Below the pieces are notes generated by a model. It was given only the letters and a program-made list of their open reading frames with translations. It did not search any database and was not told the DNA's origin. This document shows, in pieces, positions 15,114-26,127 of a stretch of 29,650 nt of DNA. Made by a program: the position numbers and the translations under genes. The stretch comes from an uncultured Cyanobium sp. (GTDB lineage: Bacteria; Cyanobacteriota; Cyanobacteriia; PCC-6307; Cyanobiaceae), in assembly GCA_937919075.1 (NCBI GenBank), contig CALFOF010000292.1, forward strand, positions 1 through 29,650, given 5' to 3'. Every line of letters starts with the position of its first letter. Position 1 is the stretch's first letter.

Positions 15114-15128
15114 GCTGCCGCCGGCGCC

Positions 15129-15566
15129 TCAGTCGTCGCTCAGCCCCTGGCGGGATCGTCGCTGGCCCTTGATGGCGCTGCGCAACCGCTTGGCGCTCAG
15201 CCGCCGCTCCACCGCCCCGCGGCCTGGCCGGGTGGGGCGACGGGGCGGTGGCGGCGGTGCGATCGCCTCCGCCAGCAGCTTCACGAGCCGGCGTTCTGCG
15301 GCCTGGCGATTCAGCCACTGCGAGCGGTGTTCGGAGGCGGCGATCACCAGCACCCCGTCCACCAGGCGCCCCTCCAGCCGGCGCAGGGCCCGTTGGCGCA
15401 GCAGCGGTGTCAGCGCGCTCGACTGGGCCAGGGCGAACACCAGCTCCACGCGGGAATCGGTGGTGTTCACGCTCTGCCCCCCCGGGCCGCTCGAGCGCGA
15501 GAAGCGCCAGCTCAGTTCGGCGGCCGGAATCCGCACCGACGCCGTCACGGTCAGATCAGCAGCCAT
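15129..15566 (-). CDS. arfB: Peptidyl-tRNA hydrolase / ribosome-rescue factor ArfB
   Basis: This 145-aa protein carries the class I release-factor GGQ motif in [18 protein letters not shown] (about 25-42), which releases the peptide from tRNA. It lacks the codon-recognition domains of RF1/RF2. The C-terminal tail ([19 protein letters not shown] and on) is strongly basic, as in ArfB/YaeJ, where it enters the empty mRNA channel of stalled ribosomes. It therefore probably rescues non-stop ribosomes. It lies between mazG (convergent, 15 bp apart) and speE (divergent). Confidence 0.93.
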   Translation of the reverse strand: MAADLTVTASVRIPAAELSWRFSRSSGPGGQSVNTTDSRVELVFALAQSSALTPLLRQRALRRLEGRLVDGVLVIAASEHRSQWLNRQAAERRLVKLLAEAIAPPPPPRRPTRPGRGAVERRLSAKRLRSAIKGQRRSRQGLSDD

Positions 15567-15667
15567 GCCACCAGGCTGCCAGAACCCGGCCGTGGGCGCC
15601 CGGCGGCCGGGTGCGCCGCGACACCGCCACGGAACGCTTAGCTGGGAAGCAATGGCTCCGCTGTCTG

Positions 15668-16561
15668 ATGCCTGATTCCGTTGTTTTTGATCCCACGCCC
15701 GGCACCGCCGCGGCTGCCGGCTCCTGTTGGGTGGATGAGATCCACCAAGGCGTCCGCTATGGCCTCGAGGCCGAGGTGCTGGTGGAGCGCTCCAGCGCCT
15801 TTCAGCGCATCACCGTGATCGACAGCCGCACCTACGGCAAGGCCCTGCTGCTCGATGGCTGCTGGATGACCGCCGAACGGCAGGAGCGCCATTACCACGA
15901 GCCGCTCGTTCACCCCGCCCTCTGCGCCGCCGAGCGGATCGAGCGGGTGCTGGTGATCGGTGGCGGCGATGGCGGCACGGCCCGCGAATGCCTGCGCCAT
16001 CCCGGCGTGGTGCAGCTCGACATGGTCGAAATCGACGGCGAGGTGGTGGACCTCTGCCAGCAGCATCTGCCTTCGCTGGGCGGCGGCGCCTGGAGTGACC
16101 CCCGCTTCCGGCTCACCATCGGCGACGGCATCGCCTGGGTGGCCGCCGCCGCCGCTGCCAGCTACGACGTGGTGATCGTGGATGGCTCCGATCCGGCCGG
16201 TCCCGCCGAAGGCCTGTTCAACCGCGCTTTCTTTGAGCACTGCCGCCGCCTGCTGCGGCCCGGTGGTGTGTTCGCCACCCAGAGCGAATCGCCCGAAGTC
16301 TTCCGCGCCGTGCATGTGGCCACGGTGCGGCTGCTGCGGGAGGTGTTCGGCCATGCCGATCCCCTCTATGGCTGGGTGCCGATGTATCCCAGCGGCTGGT
16401 GGAGCTGGACCTTCGCCGCCACCGACGGGCCCCGCTACCGCCAGGCCCTGCCCGAACGCGCCGCGTCCGTGGCCGATGGCTGCGCGATCTGGAGCCCCCG
16501 CTGGCAGGCCGGTGCCTTCGAGGCGGTGCCTGCCGCGATCGAACGGGAGCTGCAGGCGTGA
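15668..16561 (+). CDS. speE: Spermidine synthase (polyamine aminopropyltransferase)
   Basis: SpeE transfers the aminopropyl group of decarboxylated S-adenosylmethionine to putrescine, giving spermidine, in the cytosol. The 297-aa protein from the ATG at 15668 has the family N-terminal beta domain ([39 protein letters not shown]). It then has the nucleotide-binding [14 protein letters not shown] and the catalytic-site block [17 protein letters not shown]. The frame stays open far upstream, but there is no homology before MPDSVVFD. Its stop overlaps the GTG start of speB (GTGA, 16558-16561), so the two consecutive polyamine enzymes are translationally coupled. Confidence 0.96.
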   Translation: MPDSVVFDPTPGTAAAAGSCWVDEIHQGVRYGLEAEVLVERSSAFQRITVIDSRTYGKALLLDGCWMTAERQERHYHEPLVHPALCAAERIERVLVIGGGDGGTARECLRHPGVVQLDMVEIDGEVVDLCQQHLPSLGGGAWSDPRFRLTIGDGIAWVAAAAAASYDVVIVDGSDPAGPAEGLFNRAFFEHCRRLLRPGGVFATQSESPEVFRAVHVATVRLLREVFGHADPLYGWVPMYPSGWWSWTFAATDGPRYRQALPERAASVADGCAIWSPRWQAGAFEAVPAAIERELQA

Positions 16562-17496
16562 GCGAGCCCTCTCCCATCGAGCTCTTCGCCACCGAAGGGG
16601 CGATCTTCATGGCGGCCCGGCGGGATCTGGCTGGCTGCCGCGTTGGGATGTTCGGTGTGCCCTATGACGGCACCACCTCCTTCCGCCCCGGCACCCGCTT
16701 CGGGCCGGCGGCGATCCGGGAGGTGAGCAGCGGGCTGGAAACCTATGACCCGCAGCTGGATCTGGATCTGGAGGATCTGGCCTTCGCCGATCTCGGCGCC
16801 GTGGACATTCCTTTTGGGGCGCCCGAGCCGGTGGTGGCGGCCGTGCGGCTGGCCACCGAGGCGGTGCTGGCAAGCGGGTTGCGGCCCCTGATGCTGGGCG
16901 GCGAGCATTCGATCAGCAGTGGCGCGGTGGCGGCGGTGGCCAGCCGCCATCCGGAGCTGGTGATGGTGCAGCTCGATGCCCACGCCGATCTGCGCGACAG
17001 CTGGCTGGGCACGCGCCACAGCCACGCCTGCGCCATGCGCCGTTGCCTGGAGGTGCTCCCCAGCGGCGTGCTGCGCCAGATCGCCATCCGCAGCGGCACG
17101 CGCGAGGAATTCAGCGAACTGCGCCGCACCGGCCGCCTGGTGGGTAACGCCGGGGGCCACGCCGGCGGCTGCGGCCTGGCGCCGGAACTCCTGCAGGCGG
17201 ATCTGACCGCGGCCCTGCAACCGCTGCGCGGCCTGCCGCTCTATCTCACCGTCGATCTCGATTGGTTCGATCCGGCGGTGATGGCAGGCACCGGCACGCC
17301 CGAGCCGGGCGGCTTCCTCTGGGGCCACTTCGCCGCTCTTGTGGAAGAGCTGCGCCACCACAATCTGGTGGCCGCCGATGTGGTGGAACTGGCGCCCACG
17401 CTCGATCCCAGCGGCTGCAGTTCCGTGCTGGCCGCCAAGGTGACCCGCAGCCTGCTGCTTCTGTTGGGGCGCGAAGGCCCCGGTGGGTGTCAGTAG
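16558..17496 (+). CDS. speB: Agmatinase (agmatine ureohydrolase)
   Basis: This enzyme hydrolyses agmatine to putrescine and urea, making the substrate for SpeE encoded just upstream. The 312-aa protein starts at the GTG overlapping the speE stop. It has the ureohydrolase manganese motifs: GGEHS (H117), DAHADLRD (D140, H142, D144) and DLDWFDPA near residue 240. The N-terminal block [20 protein letters not shown] is also typical. Arginase and guanidinobutyrase relatives exist, but coupling to speE favours agmatinase. Its last 7 bp overlap the end of the convergent minus-strand cyclic-nucleotide-binding gene. Confidence 0.93.
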   Translation: MSEPSPIELFATEGAIFMAARRDLAGCRVGMFGVPYDGTTSFRPGTRFGPAAIREVSSGLETYDPQLDLDLEDLAFADLGAVDIPFGAPEPVVAAVRLATEAVLASGLRPLMLGGEHSISSGAVAAVASRHPELVMVQLDAHADLRDSWLGTRHSHACAMRRCLEVLPSGVLRQIAIRSGTREEFSELRRTGRLVGNAGGHAGGCGLAPELLQADLTAALQPLRGLPLYLTVDLDWFDPAVMAGTGTPEPGGFLWGHFAALVEELRHHNLVAADVVELAPTLDPSGCSSVLAAKVTRSLLLLLGREGPGGCQ

Positions 17497-17885
17497 CAGT
17501 AGGAGCCGCTGGTGCGTTGCTCGCGTAATCGCTCGTGCTGCTGACCGATCAACACCACCGCCAGCGTGGGGTGGTTGTGCAGCAGGTTGAGGAAGTGCAG
17601 GCGACCCAGGCGCACCAGTTCCACCGGGGTGCGGGCCAGGGCCTCATTGCGGAAGCAGCCACCCCGCCAGACGATGTCCTGGTAACTGAACAATTCGCCG
17701 GGGCGATAGCAGAGCCGTTCACCGCTGGGATCGATCAACTCAACGATCCCTTTACGGACGGCATAAATGGCACTGGCGGTTTCGCCGCGCTTGAAAATCG
17801 AAGATCCGGTGGGGAGCGTGAGAATGTCTCCGTCCACCTGTCTGGCCATCAGGTCAACCGGGGTCGTGCTGGCAAAAGTGAGCAA
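17490..17885 (-). CDS. Stand-alone cyclic-nucleotide-binding-domain (Crp-like) protein
   Basis: The 131-aa protein consists of the beta-roll of the CRP/FNR cNMP-binding domain: LPTGSSIFKRGETASAIYAV, then RKGIVELIDPSGERL, then YRPGELFSYQD, and finally a C-helix-like region. No helix-turn-helix follows; the protein ends soon after the C-helix in QRTSGSYCY. The typical phosphate-binding cassette (RxA) is not clear, so ligand binding is doubtful. It could be a truncated Crp-type regulator, a dimerisation partner or a lineage-specific sensor. An alternative start is M13 (17849). Its 3' end overlaps speB by 7 bp tail to tail. Confidence 0.7.
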   Translation of the reverse strand: MLTFASTTPVDLMARQVDGDILTLPTGSSIFKRGETASAIYAVRKGIVELIDPSGERLCYRPGELFSYQDIVWRGGCFRNEALARTPVELVRLGRLHFLNLLHNHPTLAVVLIGQQHERLREQRTSGSYCY

Positions 17886-18022
17886 TCATCTACCTCCTGA
17901 AATCAAGGGGAATGTGCCACCTGCCTCACAGCGGAGCGGGCCGTTGCCGGCAGAGGTGGCATCCAAAGACTGTAACGTCAAGTCAGCTGCAATTCATGGT
18001 GAAACTGAGGAAATGTGCTCAG

Positions 18023-18274
18023 TTACACCGTTGTCGGTAGCAGGCCGGTGAGAGCAAGTTGGCGGATCAGCGGCGCCCCTTCGGTATGGGGATGGCTGTA
18101 GGGAAGGATGTCGGACACCGGCAACCGCGGGCTGCGGGCCGTCCAGTGGTGGCACCAGAGATCGGAGGCCAGCTCCTGATGGATGTCCAGGCGCCGCAGA
18201 TGGCACCAGCCCATGGCCTCACCGCTGGGGGGGCTGCAGTGCCGGCAACTGCGGCAGGAGGAACGCTGGCCCAT
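18023..18274 (-). CDS. Small Cys-rich protein, putative zinc-binding
   Basis: The 83-aa protein has a clear N-terminal cysteine pattern: C7-x2-C10-x2-C13-x10-C24-x16-C41-H42-H43. The wider blocks are GWCHLRRLDIH and DLWCHHWTARSPRLP. Such spacing suggests a zinc or iron-sulfur site. I recall similar short proteins in picocyanobacteria but cannot name a family. The rest of the protein is weakly conserved in character. It is divergent from gcvT (143 bp gap). No Shine-Dalgarno is evident. Confidence 0.6.
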   Translation of the reverse strand: MGQRSSCRSCRHCSPPSGEAMGWCHLRRLDIHQELASDLWCHHWTARSPRLPVSDILPYSHPHTEGAPLIRQLALTGLLPTTV

Positions 18275-18417
18275 CGCTGGCCGGTTTTGGGTCCCTCAAA
18301 GTAATGACCGCCGCTGACCCTTAACAGAGAAAGAACCGAACCAGCGGGAAGTCTTCGGATTTGCAGACGCGTTTCCATAGGATCGCGCCACTTCTTCACC
18401 TGGCGAGGCGACAGCCC

Positions 18418-19572
18418 ATGGCCGATCCCTCCGTGCCTGCCGTTTCCCTCAGGCGCACTCCCCTGGCCGCCGCCTGCCGCGGGGCCGGTGGGCGCATGGT
18501 GCCCTTCGCCGGCTGGGAGATGGCCGTGCAGTTCAGCGGGCTGGTGGCGGAACACCAGGCCGTACGCCAGCGCTGCGGTGTCTTCGACATCTCCCACATG
18601 GGGGTGCTCACCCTGCGCGGCGAAGGCGTGAAGGACGCGTTGCAGGCCCTGGTGCCCAGCGATCTGCACCGCATCGGCCCGGGCGAGGCCTGCTACACAG
18701 TGCTGCTCAACGTGGCCGGCGGCATCCGCGACGACCTGATCGTCTACGACTGCGGGCGCCAACCCGGAGCGGAGGGCGACGCCGATGCGCTGGTGCTGGT
18801 GATCAACGCCGCCTGCGCCGAAGCCGACACCGCCTGGCTGTGTGCCCAGCTGGAACCGCAGGGGATCGCTGTGGTCGACCGCAAGGGGGAGGGGGTGCTG
18901 CTGGCTCTGCAGGGCCCGGAGGCCGAGGCCCGGCTGGCCGCCCTCAGCGGCGCCGATCTGAGCGGCCTGCCCCGCTTCGGCCACCGCTCATTGCCACTGG
19001 CGGGCAGCGCGGCGGGTGCAGCAAGCGGCGCCATGGCGTTCGTGGGCCGCACCGGCTACACCGGCGAAGACGGTTTCGAACTGCTGCTGGCGGCCGGCCC
19101 CGGCCAGGCCCTGTGGCAGCAGCTGGTGGCCGAAGGGGTGACCCCCTGCGGGCTCGGTGCCCGCGACACCCTGCGCCTGGAGGCGGCCATGCACCTCTAC
19201 GGCAACGACATGGACGCCACCACCTCTCCCCTGGAGGCCTCACTGGGCTGGCTGGTGCACCTGGAGATGCCGGCGGCGTTCATCGGCCGCGACGTGCTCG
19301 AACGCCAGACCGCCGAAGGGGTGAGCCGCCGCCTGGTGGGCCTGAAGCTGCAGGGGCGGGCGATCGCCCGCCATGGCTACCCGGTGCTGCGCGATGGCCA
19401 GGTGGTGGGCGAGGTCACCAGCGGCACCTGGTCGCCCACGCTCGCCGAGGCGATCGCCCTGGCCTATGTGCCCGCCGCTGCGGCCCGGCCCGGCACGGAA
19501 CTGACGGTGGAGATCCGCGGCCGCCAGGAGCCGGCGGTGGTGGTGCGGCGCCCGTTCTACCGGCGCCCCTGA
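18418..19572 (+). CDS. gcvT: Glycine cleavage system T protein (aminomethyltransferase)
   Basis: GcvT takes the aminomethyl group from lipoylated H protein, releases ammonia and makes methylene-tetrahydrofolate; in cyanobacteria this serves photorespiratory glycine use. The 384-aa protein from the ATG at 18418 has RMVPFAGWEMAVQFSGLVAE, GVFDISHMG, the folate-domain block TGYTGEDGFELLL, and GARDTLRLEAAMHLYGND. The C-terminal barrel ends with TSGTWSPTLAEAIALAYVP. The other cleavage genes (gcvH, gcvP) are not in the window. An in-frame start at 18361 would add 19 unconserved residues. aspS begins 39 bp after the stop. Confidence 0.96.
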   Translation: MADPSVPAVSLRRTPLAAACRGAGGRMVPFAGWEMAVQFSGLVAEHQAVRQRCGVFDISHMGVLTLRGEGVKDALQALVPSDLHRIGPGEACYTVLLNVAGGIRDDLIVYDCGRQPGAEGDADALVLVINAACAEADTAWLCAQLEPQGIAVVDRKGEGVLLALQGPEAEARLAALSGADLSGLPRFGHRSLPLAGSAAGAASGAMAFVGRTGYTGEDGFELLLAAGPGQALWQQLVAEGVTPCGLGARDTLRLEAAMHLYGNDMDATTSPLEASLGWLVHLEMPAAFIGRDVLERQTAEGVSRRLVGLKLQGRAIARHGYPVLRDGQVVGEVTSGTWSPTLAEAIALAYVPAAAARPGTELTVEIRGRQEPAVVVRRPFYRRP

Positions 19573-19611
19573 GGCCCTGTGGGAAACTCGCCCTTCCCCT
19601 CGATTTCTCCC

Positions 19612-21435
19612 ATGCGCAGCCACGGATGCGGCGACCTGCGCAGCGATGCCACGGGCCAGGCCGTGTCGCTGTGCGGCTGGGTGGACCGCCGGCGCGATCA
19701 CGGCGGTGTGATCTTCATCGATCTGCGTGACCGCAGCGGCACCGTGCAGATCACGGTCGACCCCGACCTGTCCCCCGCCGCCTTCGCCGTGGCTGAGCGG
19801 CTGCGCAATGAAACCGTGCTGAAGGTGTCGGGTGCGGTGCGTGATCGCCCCGCCGAATCCCGCAACGAGCGGCTCGCCACCGGTGCCGTCGAAGTGCTGG
19901 CTGCCGCGATCGAGGTGCTCAATGAGGTGCGGGGCAATCTGCCCTTCCCGGTGTCGGTGCACGACGACACGCCGGTGCGGGAGGAACTGCGCCTGCGCCA
20001 CCGCTATCTGGATCTGCGCCGCGAGCGCATGAACAGCAACCTGCGCCTGCGCGCCCAGACCATCCAGGCGGCCCGCCGCTTCCTCGAGGCCGAGAACTTC
20101 ATCGAGGTGGAAACCCCCGTGCTCACCCGTTCCACCCCCGAAGGCGCCCGCGACTACCTGGTGCCCAGCCGGGTGTGTGGCGGGGAGTGGTTCGCTCTGC
20201 CCCAGTCGCCCCAGCTGTTTAAGCAGCTGCTGATGGTGGGCGGCATCGAGCGCTACTACCAGGTGGCCCGCTGCTTCCGCGACGAAGACCTGCGCGCCGA
20301 CCGCCAGCCGGAGTTCACCCAGCTGGACATGGAGATGAGCTTCATGGAGCAGGAGCAGATCCTGCAGCTCAACGAACGGTTGATCACCACCATCTGGCGC
20401 GCTGTGAAGGGCATCGAGCTGCCCAGCCCCTTCCCCCGGCTCACCTGGCACGAGGCGATGGACCGCTACGGCACCGACCGGCCCGACACCCGCTACGGCC
20501 TGGAGCTCACCGACGTGAGCGACATCGTGGCCAGCAGCGGCTTCAAGGTGTTCTCCGGCGCGGTGGCCGCTGGCGGTTCGGTGAAGTGCATCGCGATCCC
20601 CGGTGGCAACGAGGCGATCAGCAACGTGCGCATCAAGCCCGGCGGCGACGTCTTCTCTGAAGCCACCACCGCTGGCGCCGGGGGCCTCGCCTTCATCCGC
20701 GTGCGGGAGGGCGGTGAGATCGACAGCATCGGCGCCATCAAGGACAACCTGAGCGCCGAGGGCAAGGCCGAGCTGCTGCGCCGCACCGGCGCGGAGCCCG
20801 GCACCCTGCTGCTGTTCGGCGCCGGCGACACCGCCACGGTGAACAAGGCGCTCGACCGGGTGCGCCAGTTCCTGGCCCGCGAGCTGGCTCTGGTGCCCGC
20901 CAGCGGCGCCGGTGGCGCCTGGAACTTCCTCTGGGTGGTGGATTTTCCGATGTTCGAGTTCAACGCCGAGGAGAACCGCCTGGAGGCCCTGCACCACCCC
21001 TTCTGCGCGCCCAATGCCGCCGATCTCGGCGTCGATCCGGCTGCCTGGCCCACCACCCTGCCCACCGCCCGCGCCCAGGCCTACGACCTGGTGCTCAACG
21101 GTCTGGAGCTGGGCGGTGGTTCGCTGCGCATTCACGATGCCGCCCTGCAGAAGCAGGTGTTGCAGACGATCGGCCTGCCGCTGGAAGAAGCCGAGCGGCA
21201 GTTCGGCTTCCTGATCGAAGCGCTCGACATGGGTGCCCCGCCCCACGGCGGCATCGCCTTCGGCCTCGATCGCATGGTGATGCTGCTGGCCGGCGAGGAG
21301 TCGATCCGCGACACGATCGCCTTCCCCAAGACGCAGCAGGCCCGCTGCCTGCTCACCCAGGCTCCGGCCGATGTGTCGCCCCGGCAGCTGGAGGATCTGC
21401 ATGTGGCCAGCACCTGGGTGGAAGAGGAGGGCTGA
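19612..21435 (+). CDS. aspS: Aspartyl-tRNA synthetase
   Basis: This class II synthetase charges tRNA-Asp (and possibly tRNA-Asn if non-discriminating). The 607-aa bacterial-type protein has an N-terminal OB-fold anticodon domain ([20 protein letters not shown], about 20-40). The catalytic core has motif 1 ([12 protein letters not shown]), motif 2 ([20 protein letters not shown]) and motif 3 ([13 protein letters not shown]). Between them lies the GAD insertion domain (about 300-420) typical of bacterial AspRS. The ATG at 19612 is chosen over a GTG at 19579 because homology begins at MRSHGCGDL. Confidence 0.97.
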   Translation: MRSHGCGDLRSDATGQAVSLCGWVDRRRDHGGVIFIDLRDRSGTVQITVDPDLSPAAFAVAERLRNETVLKVSGAVRDRPAESRNERLATGAVEVLAAAIEVLNEVRGNLPFPVSVHDDTPVREELRLRHRYLDLRRERMNSNLRLRAQTIQAARRFLEAENFIEVETPVLTRSTPEGARDYLVPSRVCGGEWFALPQSPQLFKQLLMVGGIERYYQVARCFRDEDLRADRQPEFTQLDMEMSFMEQEQILQLNERLITTIWRAVKGIELPSPFPRLTWHEAMDRYGTDRPDTRYGLELTDVSDIVASSGFKVFSGAVAAGGSVKCIAIPGGNEAISNVRIKPGGDVFSEATTAGAGGLAFIRVREGGEIDSIGAIKDNLSAEGKAELLRRTGAEPGTLLLFGAGDTATVNKALDRVRQFLARELALVPASGAGGAWNFLWVVDFPMFEFNAEENRLEALHHPFCAPNAADLGVDPAAWPTTLPTARAQAYDLVLNGLELGGGSLRIHDAALQKQVLQTIGLPLEEAERQFGFLIEALDMGAPPHGGIAFGLDRMVMLLAGEESIRDTIAFPKTQQARCLLTQAPADVSPRQLEDLHVASTWVEEEG

Positions 21436-21559
21436 GGGACAGGAGACTTGTAACAACCCCAACGGACCTTCCAGGCTCGGCCACGCTGCCCTGGCCTGGT
21501 CAGCTTGGGCTATCAAGTTGATGGTGCGGCACCCCCCGGTGCCCCCTGCAGCCGAAGGC

Positions 21560-22641
21560 TCAACCCGCGGCTTGCCGCTCAAGTCGACGAAGTTGTCGGC
21601 GGGTCTGCCAGAGCCATCGGGCCCACAGGATGCCATCGCGGCTCTTCCAGGCACGTTCGCGCAGCGGAAAGGGAAGCCACCCCAGCGTGGCCACATTGCG
21701 GACATGGCGGCGCACACGGGCCCGGTCCGCGCCCCAGACCACCTGCCACCACAACCGTGTGATCAATGAGAACGACGAGTTCTCATTGACGATGAGTTGA
21801 TCACAACTCGCCAGCAGGCGCATGTCCACCAGTGCGGCGCGTGCCATTGCCAGGCGATCCGGGCAGGCTGCAAGAGGTTGATGAAGAGGCCCGGATTCCG
21901 GCAACCACTTCGGGGCGGTCAGCACCTCTCCGTAGCGGCTCTGGAAATCATCGAGAACAGCTCTGGAATCTGTCGCTAGAAAAAGCACCGCATCGGGATG
22001 ACGCTGGCGCAACTCAGCAACGCGATGCCTGAGGCGACGAAGGTTTGTGGTGCGGTCAGAGTGGCGAACGTGAACGCCGATCTTCGGCCGATCGGGCCAG
22101 CCGTTCTGCACCTCGGCGCAACTAGCCAGTATGTCCGGATGAACATCCAGTTCCTCCTTCAGCAGGCGGGCGAGGAGTTGATCGTCGGCAAGAGCATCCC
22201 AAGGCCGCCAGGGACCGTGAAAGTGCCGCCGCATCGGACCGATCCTGGCAATTGACGGCCACATCACCAGAACGTGTTCCTGGCAATGCAGACATCGGGG
22301 ATCAAAGGAGTAGAGCTCGCCCTGAATGGGCATCCCGATCCACCCTTCACTCCTATCAGTCGCGCCATTTCGGTGGCGCTGAGGCCTGGGCCCTGTGTCC
22401 ACATCCAGGGATGGATGGAATTTGATTGCAGATCATCAACCAGAGGGCTTGCCGAGCGGCAGCTGAACAGAAGTGGGAACGAATTAACACCAGAATCTGC
22501 ATACATGCCATCCCGCCAGTCAACCAGAAGATGGCGATTGGCCAGCCTGGAATAGAGAATAGCCGTCAGCAAGGCAAGAATACGATTTCCCAAGCCGGCA
22601 TAGCCCTTGAGAAGGGCGATGCCGCTCTTACTGGTTGCCAT
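21560..22641 (-). pseudogene. NodZ-like fucosyltransferase-family gene split by a frameshift
   Basis: Two overlapping minus-strand frames encode the two halves of one glycosyltransferase. The N-terminal half (22641 down to about 22340) reads GYAGLGNRILALLTAILYSR, then LLVDWRDGMYADSGVNSFP, the usual nucleotide-sugar-fold entry of NodZ-type proteins. The C-terminal half (about 22345 to 21560) reads CQEHVLVMWPSIARIG, then IGVHVRHSDRTTNLRRLRHR (GDP-fucose-binding-like), DAVLFLATDSR and LLASCDQLIVNENSSFSLI. The frame switch falls near 22335-22350. The intact protein would be about 360 aa and would modify an extracellular or cell-surface glycan. As written the gene is broken, unless the shift is a sequencing error. 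Confidence 0.75.
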
Positions 22642-22716
22642 GGGGCTCTCAACTTCAATCCCGGCCTACTCTGGCCTGTTATTAAATTATCATACGCATA
22701 CCATGCAGGATTGACA
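22642..22716. promoter_or_regulatory. AT-rich gap between divergent glycan genes
   Basis: The 75 bp between the start of the NodZ-like gene (minus) and the start of the FkbM-like gene (plus) includes ATTAAATTATCATACGCATA, which is far more AT-rich than the rest of the window. It probably held both promoters. No exact -35/-10 pair was assigned. Confidence 0.4.
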
Positions 22717-23511
22717 ATGTACAAGCGGTCGATTGCTGCTTTCATTCGCCTGCTTGGTCCCTACGGGGCCTTCCCAACCCGCCGCACGGTTGAGCCCGAT
22801 CTGAGGGCGATGATGCGGCGGCTGCACCCCGTGAACAGTGGCGCCGGATTCCTCCTGCTGGTCAGCTGGCGTGGGCACAGATTCCAGCTTTGAAGCGGCT
22901 TGCGCTGACCGCGGCATGGAGGTGCTTCTGACGGATGGCTCCGTGGATGGGCCAGCCCAGGCACACCCCTTCTTCGCTTCACGCGTGCATTCCTTGGATC
23001 ATCCGAAACCGGTCCATGCAAAACACTGGCTTCCTGGATGGCTTCTGCTCGGCAAAATCATCCTCAGGATCAGTTGCTCAAGCTGGATATCGAGAGTGCT
23101 GAATACGAAGTTCTCCTCGCAGCCCCGCCGGAGTTGTTGTCACGCTGCCGGGTCATCATCGTTGAGTTCCATCAGCTTGACCCCCTCTGGAGTGCTCCGT
23201 TCTTCCGCCTGGCATCGGCGGCCATCCATAAACTGCTGCACAGCCATGCCTGTGTGCATATCCATCCCAACAATCACGATGGCGTGCTGCGGTACCGCCG
23301 GATTGATCTGCCGCCCACCATGGAATTCACCTTCCTGCGCCGCGACCGACTCCCCCCTTCACCCCAGTGGCGCACCGTCTTTCCCCACCCGCTGGATCGC
23401 GACAACGCAGCTGGCCCCCCTCTGGTGCTGCCGCCGTGCTGGTACCGATCAAGTTCAGAGCGTGGATCCAGCCACCCCTCATTGCTTGAGAAGCCCCGGA
23501 GCAGGGCCTGA
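22717..23511 (+). pseudogene. Broken FkbM-like methyltransferase gene
   Basis: Three frames together spell one FkbM-type SAM methyltransferase. Part 1 (22717 to about 22850): MYKRSIAAFIRLLGPYGAFP, then DLRAMMRRLHPV. Part 2 (about 22855-23020): SAGVGTDSSFEAACADRG, then VLLTDGSVDGP. Part 3 (about 23021-23511): TLASWMASARQNHPQDQ, then LLKLDIESAEYEVLL and IIVEFHQLDPLW. From memory, relatives have a segment of about 25 residues with GGDGDGGYLVPDD between parts 1 and 2, which is missing here. Parts 2 and 3 can be rejoined by adding one A to the A-run at 23020-23023. Two separate lesions make this a real pseudogene rather than a read error. It would have methylated a sugar or related surface compound. 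Confidence 0.75.
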
Positions 23512-23678
23512 ATGGAGAGGTCCTTACTGCAATCAGGCTGGCGGCTCATCTGGGCAGGGAGCTGTGGCGCCGCCGCCGATCGACGTGAAGCGGGATGAAA
23601 GCGGACCTGGCGCCGATCCACAGCGCTTGGATGTGAACTAGACATGAAGAGTCAGCCTGAAGTCAGAACGGACACGCC

Positions 23679-24164
23679 ATGGCCGTCACCGCTCCTCCGA
23701 TCGACATCGGCATTCCCGAAAGCCAGCGGCAGCAGATCGCCGCCGGGCTCGGCAACGTGCTGGCCGACTCCTACGTGTTGTATGCCAAGACCCACGGCTT
23801 CCACTGGAACGTCACCGGGCCGATGTTCAACACGCTCCACCTGATGTTCATGGACCAGTACACCGAGCTGTGGACGGCCCTTGACCTGATCGCCGAGCGG
23901 ATCCGCGCCCTCGGGTTCCCCGCCCCCTATGGCGGCGCCACCTACGCGGGCCTCTCCTCGATCCCCGAAACCGAAGGCGTGCCCGCTGCCCTCGCCATGG
24001 TGCGTGAGCTGGTGGAAGGCCACGAAGCGGTGGCCCGCACGATTCGCACGGTGTTCACCCTGGCCGATGAGGCCAATGACCAACCCACCGCCGATCTGCT
24101 CACCCAGCGTCTGCAGATCCACGAAAAAACGGCGTGGATGCTGCGCAGCCTGCTGGAGGCCTGA
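23679..24164 (+). CDS. dps: Dps-family ferritin-like DNA-protection protein
   Basis: Dps proteins form 12-subunit shells that oxidise and store iron using hydrogen peroxide and protect DNA during starvation or oxidative stress. The 161-aa protein has the four-helix ferritin fold with the Dps signature [20 protein letters not shown] (about 34-53). [20 protein letters not shown] follows; the His, Asp and Glu of these blocks form the inter-subunit ferroxidase site. The helix-3/4 region ends [14 protein letters not shown]. There is little N-terminal basic tail, so DNA binding may be weak. The stop codon lies inside a large perfect inverted repeat (24159-24241). Confidence 0.94.
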   Translation: MAVTAPPIDIGIPESQRQQIAAGLGNVLADSYVLYAKTHGFHWNVTGPMFNTLHLMFMDQYTELWTALDLIAERIRALGFPAPYGGATYAGLSSIPETEGVPAALAMVRELVEGHEAVARTIRTVFTLADEANDQPTADLLTQRLQIHEKTAWMLRSLLEA

Positions 24165-24241
24165 GTCTCGCGGTGGTGGCTTCGGCCGTTGCGCCCGCTG
24201 CGCGGGCAACACGGCCTGCGCCACCACCGCGAGACTCAGGC
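24159..24241. repeat. 22-bp perfect inverted repeat over the dps stop codon (possible terminator or mobile palindrome)
   Basis: The arms 24159-24180 and 24220-24241 are perfect reverse complements (22 of 22; left arm GCCTGAGTCTCGCGGTGGTG then GC). They enclose a 39-base core that itself contains a 6-bp stem (GGCCGT 24184-24189 / ACGGCC 24211-24216). The dps stop TGA (24162-24164) is inside the left arm. No T-run follows, so it is not a standard intrinsic terminator. Confidence 0.85.
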
Positions 24242-26119
<1,878 letters not shown>

Positions 26120-26127
26120 CCGTGCCC

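Noticed and set aside
18275..18417. Glycine riboswitch upstream of gcvT
   Set aside because: I looked for the conserved glycine-aptamer cores and found no convincing match in this gap.
19240..21717. 825-codon minus-strand open frame opposite aspS
   Set aside because: It covers aspS, whose motifs are unmistakable. The translated product is Gly/His/Gln-rich and looks like an antisense shadow.
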